Shown: piece after piece, positions 49,122 through 60,606 of the stretch
Layout: each line of letters starts with the position of its first letter
Position numbering within the stretch: the first letter of the stretch is position 1
Source: Glomus cerebriforme
Lineage: Eukaryota > Glomeromycota > Glomeromycetes > Glomerales > Glomeraceae
Direction: 5' to 3'
NCBI GenBank assembly: GCA_003550305.1
Contig: QKYT01000185.1
Span: 44,003-108,002 of the forward strand
DNA: 64,000 bases
The notes under the pieces: model-generated
Database searches by the model: none
Seen by the model: the letters and a program-made list of their open reading frames with translations, nothing else
Told to the model about the DNA's origin: nothing
Made by a program: the position numbers and the translations under genes

Positions 49122-49696
49122 AACTCGTGTGGAAGAGGAGAGAGTGTCATGGATTGTTTAAGATTCAGTAAACAAGTTTTTATAATCAAAAGGTTGTACA
49201 TCATCATAGCCTTTTTGAGTTTGCACGGTTACACAAAAAATGATTGAAAGTGAATTAAGGGAAAAGGAGAAGGGAAGGAAAAAAGGGATATGCAAATTCA
49301 TGATGATGTTATCCAAATAATGCGGATAAACAATACAACTATTCTGTAAATAATTTTTAGTGAATGTCACATGAATGACGCGTCAAAGTTATCTAAACTA
49401 ATTCTTTATAAGGAATTTTAAAAAACAATTTGTCATATAAAAAAAAAATAGGTTCCCGATTTTCTAATTCTCTTTTTCTTTTTTTTTAAAAAGTATGTTT
49501 TATTTGTCCTTGTTACAAACACAAATTTATTAAAATGAAAGTTTTTTCTCATCTATAGATAAAGAACATTTTTGAGATCATTCTCACTTCAAATTCAGAT
49601 CAAAATACCTAAATCTAAGTGCATTTGCACAACCACTTTGATAAATCTACAAAGAAAAAACAATTAAAATTTCTTACGGAATATATTGTATACTTT
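49122..49696. promoter_or_regulatory. Spacer with a TGACGCGTCA palindrome
   Basis: TGACGCGTCA (49376-49385) is a perfect 10-base palindrome combining an ACGCGT (MluI-box-like) core and CRE-like half sites, upstream of F-box copy A. A role is inference. Confidence 0.35.
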
Positions 49697-51307
49697 TCAA
49701 CATGCTCTATGGAATTCATCGTTTCCGATAACAAGATTCGGAATTATCTTGCTTACTTTCTTAACATATTCTCTAGACATGTGATGATAACTATTAAAAT
49801 ATAGATGCCTTAATGTCTTTCCACAATGACGAACGACAATATCAAGATGTTTACTCGAAAAAAAAGAGCAATTACTAAATTCTAGCTTTTTCAATTTTTT
49901 TGCATTACACTGCTTAAAAAAGAAATCAAGAGAACTTGTTCTATAAACCCAATCCATGATCAATCTTATTGTATGAACCGTATCTGGCAAAGCTGATCCG
50001 AGTTGACAAATAAACTCATCGGCTGTATGTTTACAATTAACATCAAATGCATCAGATGGTAAATAAAAACCTCCATCTTTCATAGTTTCATCATAAATTT
50101 GAATCTCTTCTAAATTTCTACATGTAGTTACCATAGAGATAATTGGTAAAAGAGTTCCTTGATTAATCGATACAACTAATTTTGTTAGTAATGTGCAATA
50201 ATTCTTGCAAGAACAAATTAATTCTCGTAAATCCCTAAAATCTCTTATTTCCAATAAACGAATACTATTATTGGCTTGACGAATAAAAATTTCTAATATA
50301 TCCGTTTGAATATTTGTCGTTTTGACTATTAAAGATTTCAATCTTCGAAATGATGAAACGTCAACATTTTTATTGGATGATCCGGTAAAGCTGCATCCTT
50401 CAAGTTGAAAATGTTGTAAATTCTCCAATTTAGCCAAATAACAAAGTGGGAAACCACATCCATAAACAATCCTATATAATTCAATATGGGTCAAAGTTAT
50501 TGTGTGTGTGCAAAGACTAGCTAGAAGCATAGGAAATTCGACTGAAGTACATTGGAGTAATATATGTTTTAAGTTTTTTTGTGATTCAATAAGTCCCGTC
50601 ACATCTTTAACAGGTGAATTTTTCGAATTTGATGAATAATTATTATATGAACATATGAATCGAATTTCCAGATATTGAATGTCTTTTGCAATCTTGGAAG
50701 CTGATTTAAAAATACCAGCTTCCATCAAGTCAGGCAAATACATCACACTACATCTAAATGTCTTTATCCTTGATAAGTTCGGATTAGCAAATGGGTGATC
50801 GAATAAGTTGAAAAGACGACATGATAAATCAATTTCATCTATACGTATCGAACAAGAGATAAAATAATCACATAAAGTTTCAACAATAGCTGTTTCATAA
50901 TCCCTAGTAATGGATCTCTTGCAAGTCACATGTAAATGTTTGAATAACGGGAGCTCTTCAACTTTCTTTGATACAATCCATTTGTTAACACTTTTAGAAA
51001 TTGGTGCGATATCAATATATCGCAAATATTTAACATAATTAAATATTGGTGATCTTGTCGTTCCCGAATAAATATTATCTCTAATATCTTTTGGGAGACA
51101 AGAAATGTAAACATCGACAAGTGACCTATGTCGTTTTTGATTTTTTTGATTTCCAGATTGAATAGTATCAAAAGGATTCTTCCATAGTTCAGATATAGCC
51201 AGAGCAAACCATAATCGATTAACAAGTATGCAAGAATGAAGAGTTTCAACATCATTATCTAATTCTCGAAATACTTGTTCAAGACAAAGTTCAGGTAAAT
51301 GAATCAT
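49697..51307 (-). CDS. F-box/LRR-like protein, copy B
   Basis: Single-exon, 536 residues. The F-box is at the very N-terminus (MIHLPELCLEQVFRELDNDV...HSCILVNRLWFALAISELWKNPFD). Block SPIFNYVKYLRYIDIAPISKS matches the other copies. The LRR-like body includes YLEIRFICS, NLKHILLQCTSV, NLQHFQLEGCSFTG, KKLEFSNCSFFSSKHLDIVV and HCGKTLRHLYFNS. The segment LEFSNCSFFSSKHLD is close to LEFHNCSFFSDEHLN in the copy at 62639, so B is nearer to that gene than to A there. Function is as for copy A: a probable SCF substrate adaptor. Confidence 0.85.
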   Translation of the reverse strand: MIHLPELCLEQVFRELDNDVETLHSCILVNRLWFALAISELWKNPFDTIQSGNQKNQKRHRSLVDVYISCLPKDIRDNIYSGTTRSPIFNYVKYLRYIDIAPISKSVNKWIVSKKVEELPLFKHLHVTCKRSITRDYETAIVETLCDYFISCSIRIDEIDLSCRLFNLFDHPFANPNLSRIKTFRCSVMYLPDLMEAGIFKSASKIAKDIQYLEIRFICSYNNYSSNSKNSPVKDVTGLIESQKNLKHILLQCTSVEFPMLLASLCTHTITLTHIELYRIVYGCGFPLCYLAKLENLQHFQLEGCSFTGSSNKNVDVSSFRRLKSLIVKTTNIQTDILEIFIRQANNSIRLLEIRDFRDLRELICSCKNYCTLLTKLVVSINQGTLLPIISMVTTCRNLEEIQIYDETMKDGGFYLPSDAFDVNCKHTADEFICQLGSALPDTVHTIRLIMDWVYRTSSLDFFFKQCNAKKLKKLEFSNCSFFSSKHLDIVVRHCGKTLRHLYFNSYHHMSREYVKKVSKIIPNLVIGNDEFHRAC

Positions 51308-52265
51308 CTGTTATTAATCTTTGAAATTTACTTATCAATAAAATTTTCTCAATAAGTAGCACAGGGAGAAAAAAATAGAAGAAAAAAAAAAGCTTACTGT
51401 TAGAAAATTTATTTTAAAATATAGATGATCTTCCTGATTATAACATATAATGATAAGTTAAGATGTAATAAATTTATTAATTTAGGATTGAGAACCTAAA
51501 AATATAAAATAATGTAAAATACTTAATATTGTAAATTCTACTCACAAAAAAAAAATTTTCAAAGCTTCCTTATCCTAAATAACAATATTGGACAATTTTT
51601 TTTTGTGTTAAAATGTATTTATTTTATAGGATGTCATATAAATAATTGATATGTCTTCTTTCTAACTAAACAAACAAACCGACATAAAAATTGTAAAAGG
51701 CTATAAACATTAAAACAAAGAAAAGGGCAACAAAAGGGAACTGAAATCAATTTATACTGTATGTCACAAGATTTTATCGATCTATTTTAAATTTGTAAGC
51801 ATATTAATTATTTCCTTTTCAGAAATTATTCTATATATATATTGGGTTATATTTATTTAGTTGACAATTTAATTTGTCTTATACTTATTATAGTAAATTC
51901 TATACAAATTTGAGATGCTATCTAATATAAAATACAAAATTGATTAGCGGAAAACTATATTATAATCTAACTTAATATATATATTAATATTAGATGTTAG
52001 AATTTTTATGCTACAAATATTGATAACTATGAAAGTCCAAAAAATTACAAAATATATGTGAAAATTTTCTTAATAATAAATTAGCTTGAATATTTAAAAG
52101 CCAAAAAGAATGAATGAATTCTTTTTAATTCAAATAAATAATCACGAAAAACTTCAAATTGGATTATTTTTATTGAAAATTGGAACACGAACTAAATCAA
52201 TAAAAATAATAGTTTCATTAATATAAATAATTATTTTATTTTTTTTTTTTTTTAAAAAAAAAAAA
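51308..52265. other. Intergenic, about 960 bases
   Basis: Between F-box copy B and the RhoGEF 3' end; AT-rich with no supported gene. A T15/A12 homopolymer junction (about 52239-52265) directly abuts the RhoGEF stop codon. Confidence 0.55.
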
Positions 52266-54560
52266 TTACAACTCACGTTTTCCACGTCCATTTTGTAACG
52301 ACCATATTGCTTCATTAATTCTATTAATCCATTCAATTTTCTCCTCGTTGCTTTTTGCGCGAATGGTATGTGTGCCACTATCTGTTTTTATTTGAAAACA
52401 ATAAGGCCGATCTGCTGAACTATCATCAATGTCTTTAACTAACGCAGTTCTCAAATCAATTTCACCTTTGTAGTGATATATTCCTTGAAAATCCAAACAG
52501 AAAAGTAATAGATCATTAAAAAGAAAGTGTACTCGTACATCATGTGATGTTATATAAAAGGAAGGTCTAGATTTTGATGGGGTGACTTTGTAAAGATTTC
52601 CTTTATAAATGAACCTTCGTGCAGGATCTACTATATTATTCGGTAAACCTGTTACTTGTCCTTGAACTTCCAGCACCTTTTGTTGATTTTCTGCGTCTCG
52701 CATTCTAAAATATAAACTTAATTGTAAGAAAAAAAAAAATATTTTTTTTTATGGAAATTATATTCTAAAATGACGTACTTTTCGTTTACTTCATCAGCTA
52801 TTACTGATATTTGATCCACGCATTTCTTTAAATTGTTATAATCTGGATGCGACTCTTCGGTATGTTTCAATAGAGCTTCCGTCAGTAATTTATAACGTGG
52901 AATTCTTTGAATAGGAAGACTTAGAAAAGAATTAAATGGTAATCCTTCTAACTCTGGATTCTGCTGACATTGCTACATAATAATAAAAAAAAGGGTTAAA
53001 TTACGATACGTACTTATACTCGGAAGAGTTTTGAATAAATACCTGCAAAAATTTTTTAAAATCTTTGCTTTCTTTAATAAGTCGTTCCATAGTCGCTATT
53101 GCTTGTGGAAAGCTCTTTAAATAGATTGTATACATTTTAAGATATGGAGCCTACAAATCACAATGATTTTAATAAAATGTAACACAATATATTAACTAAA
53201 AACAATTTTTTTTTCTTTTAAAAAACACACATTTTTTAGAAAGATATCACTAATATGTTGTGTTGGACTCCAATTTCGTTTCCTAATTCGAAAAACATAG
53301 ATTAAGATTAGATGATTAAAATTTAAATTTCTCATATGACGCTTTTTTTTTATTATTATTTACCTTTCTTCTAATGACTTCAATAATTGTTCATGTAATT
53401 TTAGTAACTGCTCAATATTTCCAAAGATAGTTGAAATCTCTTCATTAGTTGCAATAGGTTTTGTTAATAAGATCTTATTTGCAGATTTTTGTCGCAGAGG
53501 CAATAAATATATATTCACAAGTTTCCTTAAACCATCAACATATGTTCGTTCCGTGGTAAGTATTTCATTCGCTGCTGCTTCACGTTTTCGATTTCTTGCT
53601 GTTAGTTCTATCAAAAAAATGAATGAAAATTAATTATTTTTAAATATTTTTAAGGCGCTCATATAATTAATTACCTGCTTGAGTTGGCGGCTTAATTTCT
53701 TTGACATCATCAGGACTATCACAATAAGAATCAATTATGTCATGTTCTTCGGATAGTTCAGGAAGTATATCTGCAGGTTTTTCTTGATAATCATTATGAG
53801 TTCTTGAAGTTTCAAAATGAGGATTCAATTGAATTTTTGGAGTAGATGGTAATGAATGTTGTTGAAGATTTGGCCTAGTAGCATAACCGGTATTTTGTGA
53901 TGAAGCACCCCTTGGAGGTGGATTTTGTATATGAGGTCTTCCTTGTGAATAATTATTGTTATTGTTATAAAATTGTTGTTGAGGCATCCTTGGAGCACTA
54001 ATTGGTGGTCCATATCTGGGAGAAGGTGGAAGTGAAGGAGATTTCCAATGTTGTGTTGAATTTGGTGGTAAATATCTTCTACTTGATTCGGGAGAAGAAA
54101 TTTCATCCTGATTGTATTTATTTATGTAGTTAGGGGAATTAAGAGAATTAAGAGAATTAAAGGAATTGGGAGAATTGGGAGAGTTGGGAGAGTTGGGAGA
54201 ATTGGGAGAATTGGGAGAATTGATGGAATTGGGAGAATTAGGTAAATTAGGTGAATTAGGTAAATTAAGTGAATTGGGTAAATTAGGTGAATTGGGTGAT
54301 GTAGAATATTGATATTGATATTGTGGATTTGGTGATGGTGGATATAAACAATTCACATCTGATGTACGACGATTGCCGTGATATTCTATATTTTCGAATT
54401 TTTGATTATTATGAGAAGAAGGTAATGAATTTTTTAAATCATGATCAATCTCTTCATACTTTTCATTTAAACTATCATAACTATAAATACTGGTATCTGA
54501 TTTTTGACTGTAAATAGAACTATAATTGCTCATATATCCAGAATCTCCACGGGATGACAT
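52266..54560 (-). CDS. Rho guanine-nucleotide exchange factor (DH-PH)
   Basis: Activates Rho/Cdc42-type GTPases, probably in polarity and cytoskeleton control. Six exons join in phase: 54560-53675, 53607-53364, 53282-53231, 53150-53043, 52972-52779 and 52704-52266, giving 640 residues. Residues 1-295 are disordered, Ser/Pro/Asn-rich, with a block of NSPN repeats. The DH domain (about 300-495) shows REAAANEILTTERTYVDGLR, MERLIKESKDFKKFL and LPIQRIPRYKLLTEALLKHT (conserved region 3). The PH domain (about 520-630) shows RRFIYKGNLYKV, VRVHFLFNDLLLFC and KIEWINRINEAI. The member subtype (FGD-like or other) cannot be set. Confidence 0.93.
54115..54300 (-). repeat. In-frame 9-base minisatellite within the RhoGEF gene
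   Basis: About twenty imperfect copies of a 9-nt unit encode NSP, NLP, NSL or NSI triplets (for example SPNSPNSPNSPN). All changes keep the frame. Confidence 0.9.
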
Positions 54561-56595
54561 GATAACCTTAATTATACCGTCTCCAATTTCGCTAATTTAT
54601 ACGAAGTCGCTAACAAGTTTAATGTGACAACCCAGATTATAGATAAGCAATTATAAAATATGTGACAACTCAGAATACTTTGTAACCTAGAATATCTGAA
54701 AGAATGATAATATATAAAAATAGTCAATGTTAAATAAATTTTATTCTTGAACTTTCTTTTCGAACTTTTTAATTTAATTCTCACTCACTTGTAAAATTAA
54801 TATTGAGAATATTGAGACGTAAGAATAGTTTCTCTGTCAAGTCCATAAAAAGATGAGGAAGTTAATAAATAGAAACGAAAAAAAGTTTCTAAACCAACAA
54901 AATAAATAAATTACTAAACCACTTACTTTAAAATTTTCGACTCTTTTACAACGTGATATATAGATGAGAGAGGATGAAGTCAGAGACTTTTGTTTATAAG
55001 AAAAAAAGGAGTTCGTTGAATTTTTAACTATAAACTATGGCAAATGACAATGAAGCTTTATTAAGAAAAATACACTAGTAGTTATAAAAAGTATTATGTC
55101 GAACTTGTGCAAAACTCACCAAGTATTAGGTAAAAAAAAAAAAAAAAACAAGCGAAAGTAAGACGGCTCTTGTTAGTAAGGACGGACGAAAAGTAAAAAA
55201 AAAAAAATAATATTTAATAGTTTATATTAAATTAACTGTTGGGGTTTTTTTAAATTTAAGGTTAATACTTAGATAGGGATTCATGTTACACCACGTGGCA
55301 ACATGAACTAATGCTGTTATCAGTGTTATGTTATCTAATCGTTATTAATTGTTTATCACACATATATACACTGTTCGATTTATTTGGTTACAAAAGAATT
55401 TTCTCTATTATCCGCCAATATAAACTTGCGTATTACAAAGAAATATGAAATAGTATTTTTGCAAGATCACATTGCAAAAAAGCATGAAGTCGGAAAAAAG
55501 CATGATAGCACTATCTTAAATATAAACATACGATAGTACTACCAATATGTGTATACAAGAAAATTAGAATCTTGGCGATGGTGTAATAAAAGTAAAGGAA
55601 ATATTGAATCGAAAGAAAGACCTGTCTGTATTAGCCGATTATGCTTTTGCCGCCAAAATTTGATATATAAAATAAGGGAGTAACTATATCAGTAAGATAT
55701 TGGCCTACCATAAAAAGTATCAACAATACAATTTGATAAAACTTGATCGTCATTTTTCTAATCAGTTTTAGCTTTATTTAGAAAATTTATCATGTTTGAA
55801 ATCTTGATGTAGGCTTCATTTGAAAATTAAATAAATTAAATTAAATTCAATCCAGTTTTATTTGATATTTGAGGGAATCATAAATCACGTGAGTTCGTCA
55901 CATTAGAGTGTATATTTTATTTATATTATAAAAATCAATTAATTTATTTATAATTGCGTATATATATATATTATCGTAAATAAGATATAAAGTATATGTA
56001 ATTATGTATATAGAATATATTATTAGCATCGTTAAAAAAAACTACATTTGAGTAAAATAATATTTTTTTAATGATAAAAGTACATAATGATAAGTAAAAT
56101 GTTTGAAATGAATTGATCCTTTTTTTTAAATGAATGTAAATATGAATGAAAGATGTGTATGGTAATGTGTAAAATTGAAATCTTTTTTTTTTTTTGATGG
56201 AGTTTCGTAATCAAAATCTTTTGATTTCGATCCGGTCATATAAGATTAGCCTTCACTCAATCGGAACCTTTATGTACAATGAGAAGGTCAGAAATATGAG
56301 TGTTGGGAAGAGTAGTGAACTTAATGGAAGTAGATTGCAGATTGTTATCTATTTTTCTAATTTCCAAAATGTTCTAAAGTCTAAAAACTCTACTCTATGA
56401 TTTCCTATTTCTATATGACTACAAAGATACGTCTTTCCATTAAAAAAAAGTAGACCAAAACGAAATATTTTAATGTTTATATATAGTAATGAAGTAAAAA
56501 AAGCAATATTCTATAACTATAAACAAATAAATTACACAAATAATTAAATTAAAAAGTCCAATATACTTTTTTTTCTAACAAATAAATGTTCCCTT
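54561..56595. other. Intergenic 2 kb
   Basis: RhoGEF upstream DNA and RGS downstream DNA. TTCATGTT-ACACCACGTGGC-AACATGAA (55281-55308) is an inverted repeat around a CACGTG E-box. A 68-codon frame at 56194 has no support. Confidence 0.5.
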
Positions 56596-58577
56596 TTAAG
56601 GTCTTTCGCTACTACTTGAACGATATGAAATATTGTCCTCTGCTCCTTCAGTATTCCGTATACGGGATAAATATTTTTCTGTCTTTGAAAATTTAGGAAC
56701 AGAATCTGTGGCCATAAGTCTAAAGATAGTATCTTGAATTTTATCATATAAATGACCTGTTATAGGAGCTGGATTCTCATATTGTTCTGTATTTGCTGCA
56801 AAATCTCTATTTGATGAAACAATAGAAGTCATATGTTGAACCATATTTTGTCTCAATCCGCCATCAATGTTGAGTTCATGAGGTGATCCTGGTGCTAAAT
56901 ATGTATTATAAATTCTAAAAGCATCAACAATAAGATCCTGTTGTTCTCGTGGATCATACATTTCACCATTTTCATTAGAGTTTATATTATATCTATTTTT
57001 AAAATTTTGAACTTCTGTCAAGAATAATAAGTTTTCTTCACAGAAATTTGCTTTTAAAAATTCCATAAAGAGAGAATGTAATGAAGGATCATCTAAAATT
57101 TGTTGAAGTTTCTTAGTATTAGAATTAGTAAATGTTGCACGAGAATTTCCATTTTCCGTTTGTGCAACATTATCTGGTTCCAATAAATCATTTCCATTAA
57201 TATCGTTAATTCGTGGAACATTGATACTATTATTGCTTTTAATTCTTCCACCAATAATATTATTATAATTTAATCTATCTTTCAATCCATTAGTTAATCC
57301 ATTTGTACCATTTATAGAGGAAGAAGTATATTGATCATAATCCCATAAAGCAACTCTTCGTCCTTCATCTAAAATATGATAATAAGAAGATTTAGAATAT
57401 CTGAATGTATTACTTTCAATTCTATCAAAACGTTTTTTGGATTCATTGCTTTTATCAGAAATAGGTTCAATAAATCCATAACGAAGAAATTCTGTCGCTA
57501 CTTTTATGGCCTCTTCTTTTGTGATCAAAGTTGTGAAATCACAAAGCCAATCACAAGCAGCTGCACCATGAAAAGTAAAACGGGATATTCTATTACCAAT
57601 TTGACGTTCTTTAACTTCAATTCCATTATTTCGATCATATTTTTCACCAAATGAACCTGATGAAGAATCTGAAGTATCATCAGTATCCTTACTACTAACG
57701 AAATTGGGTTTTGAACCAACAAATCTTCGAAAAATTGATTCAACGCATTGTCTATTTGATAATACAGAATCATTTTCAGGACTCCTTTCAATATCATATA
57801 ATCTAATAGGAGAAGTTTGTGATGCAAATAATTTTGCCAAATGTGGAGCCGCAATTCCATTTCTAGTAACAAATCTTTCCAAAATATGTAAACCTTTTAA
57901 TGTTAAACCATACACATTTTTATCCTTGAAAGAACGACTACTTGAATCAGCAAGGTTTTCAAACAATCTAGCATCCATAAAAGTTTGACATACACTTTTT
58001 GCCATATCTTTTGTCATACTAAAAGTTGTAGTAGTTGTGGTCGTTATTATTCGTGATGGATCTTTTGGATCTGGTGTACGATGTGATTGAGTAAATTTCA
58101 AAGAACCGAGATTAGCAATTGCTTCTTCAGTCGTGAAAGAATTAGAATAACTTCGAAATAAAATTCTATGTGTTTCCATTGGTAATGAAACGACCAGCGT
58201 TGAAAACAAATCATGAATATCCTAATGATAAAAAGGATAGTGGAATTTGAGGTAAGTAACTGGTTCCTTTTTTTTGAAATTTGTTCATCCAATAATATCT
58301 CTATATGTTACTAGAAAGTATAAAAAAAAACAAAAAAATAAACTAACAAAGAATCACACTCTATCAGCCTCTGAGACTGTAAATAAGTAGTAACCAACTA
58401 CTGATCGTTACATTCAAGATCTCACAACTAAAAATTTACCAATAAAGTTGTTCGAAAAAAAAATAAAATAAATAAAATAAAATAAACAATACAAACCTTG
58501 ACAAAAGGTCTTCCGGACCTTGTTGTTTTCATCATATGAGTTGAAGATTGTTGGTGTACTTGCGATTGATATGCCAT
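56596..58577 (-). CDS. RGS protein of the FlbA/Sst2 type (DEP-RGS)
   Basis: GTPase-activating protein for a heterotrimeric G-protein alpha subunit. Exon 1 (58577-58497) encodes MAYQSQVHQQSSTHMMKTTR, then SGRPFVK. The intron (58496-58222) joins in phase to exon 2 (58221-56596), for 568 residues. SGRPFVKDIHDLFSTLVVSL, then RILFRSYSNSFTTEEAIANL, LKFTQSHRTPDPKDPSRI and TTTTTTTFSM are near-signature text for fungal FlbA/Rgs1/Sst2 N-terminal DEP regions. A second DEP-like module follows (RFTFHGAAACDWLCDFTT, EEAIKVATEFLRYGFIEPIS). The RGS domain is C-terminal (about 395-540: LQQILDDPSLHSLFMEFL, ENLLFLTEVQNF). It would dampen G-protein signalling in growth or pheromone-like responses. Confidence 0.95.
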
Positions 58578-60606
58578 GTTTATTAAGACGAAAATGAAAT
58601 TGTGCGAAGCACTTATTAACTAAAGGTAGAAAACAAAAAAAAAAACCTTTTTTTTTTACAAATAAAAAATATAATTTTTCTATATACAAGTCGAGTAAAA
58701 AAGAATGTTGTGTTTAAAAAAAAATTTAGTGGATTGATAACTGTTTATATTGCAATTATATCAACTATAAAAGTTTTGTTTAAATCCCATAATTGTAGTG
58801 ACATTATGACATTTTAGGGGAGACGAATATTTATATTGTATGACAAGAAACTTCGGCACACCCCATTGATGGCATTATATGTATGTTTTGTTCAACAATG
58901 ACCGTCATATGTAATATAAATAAATAGATTAATTAACTTGGATTTTTTAAATTGTTTATTTTTTTGACCGGCGTTAAAAAAAAAAAAAAATTAAAAAAAA
59001 AAAAAAAAAAGAGGAATTGACGTTTAAAAAATAATAAAAAAATTTTTAAGAAAAAAAAAAAAAAAAAAAAAAAGGTTTAACGCCATAAAAGATCATTGTC
59101 ATTTAAAAAAAATAATTAACGATTGTTTATTTAAGCCAATCATATTTGATTATTTATTACTGCGGATATGTCGGGTGAATTTCTATATGCGCGTGTATTA
59201 TTTTATGCATAATTTCGCATTATAAATCCGCGCCATTTTACCAAATTTAATAAGGTTTATCCAGTTCCCATTAAATAGTAAAATCTTATGGAATCATAGA
59301 AAACTTGGAATTCAATTAATCGGAATTGGATTAAAATTATCTTGCAGGTCTATATTCTCTTTGATTTTCTAGGATGTAGATCATCGGGATTTATACCCAT
59401 AAAATTTAGTTAATATACGAATTCTTACAGAAAATCAGTCGTAAATAAAAAAATAATAAGTATTTATTTATTTATTACAATATTACCAAATTTGATATAC
59501 GGTAAATTCAAACTATATCCACATGTAAATATCAAGTGATAAAAAGGAAAATATTAAAATAATCTTATTTACAAAACTCAAATGAAATTTATTTGTTTAT
59601 GGTTCCCCACAATTAATTTTCTATATATCACTTTATGAATTTGTCGATCGATATCATTTGTTATTGGATAATATTAATTAGACTCACATAAATAATAAAA
59701 TTTTTTTATCATTTTAAATAATTGTTTCAAATTAATAAACTTTATGAAACTTTTAATTTGCTTTAATTTCTAAAACTCTATTATTAAATTATATTTTTAA
59801 TTGAATATTCGATCGCTTTTCTAAAAATAGAATTGATCTAATTTAATTAATCATGTCAGGAGTAAATTTTAATTCTACTCTTCGTAATCATAATTCTGAC
59901 ATTTATTTCAGCTCATTTTAAAAGAACAAAGAAAAGACATTAAAGACATTATCCCCTTTTTACTATTGTATAAATGATTCTTTATATCGTGATTTCATGA
60001 AACATTTCAGGAGATTGTCGAATACAACTTGGTTTATCATTTTTTCTTTAAAAAGATTCGGATGAAAAGATTATCCGTTTATTCATTGGCAGATAAATAT
60101 ATAAATTATTTACTAATAATCATCTAAATTTAGATTTAGATTTTTTTTTTTTAAAAAAAAATTCTTCAGGGTCTATCACGAGCTATCCACGCTACTTACA
60201 CAACATGTTTCTTAAAAGTATGCATGATAGCATGGAATTGATATGCCGATATAAAAAAGAATGTACCAGTAAAGTAAAACTTCCAAAAAAATAATATTTA
60301 TTTATTCTACTGTATTATTTATTTGTTTATATTTGATCAGGTCATTTCAGGTGAATAGTTGCATAACTTAATTGTGGCCGGAATTATGAGAACTCGGCCG
60401 GCATTAAAAAAAATTAACCATGTGACTGAACTAAAAATCTGATTCGCACACCGAAATTCTATAGTAAAAATTGGACGTGTGACAAATTATATGAAGTCAT
60501 GTGGGTGAAGGAATTCAAATTTCAAATATCCTTACTAAACTTGGTTATTTTTTTTTGTCAAGATAATCTCTAATCTCTTTTTTTTTTGTCTCTCAATTTC
60601 ATTAAT
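58578..60606. other. Divergent intergenic region, RGS and PPR genes
   Basis: No supported gene. It contains long A-tracts (58978-59074), CCGGCGTTAAA at 58968 facing TTTAACGCC near 59078, a T12/A9 junction at 60141-60161 and a paired CCGG motif at 60378-60406, about 200 bases before the PPR start. Confidence 0.5.
60378..60406 (+). repeat. Paired CCGG-centred motif, second copy
   Basis: GGCCGGAATTATGAGAACTC is followed by GGCCGGCATTA; see the match at 45935-45970. Confidence 0.6.

Noticed and set aside
57376..57988. Plus-strand frames within the RGS gene
   Set aside because: Antisense shadows of a strongly supported coding exon.
60586..60588. TTG as start of the PPR protein
   Set aside because: In a eukaryotic nuclear gene the ATG at 60607 is the natural start and gives a good mitochondrial presequence.
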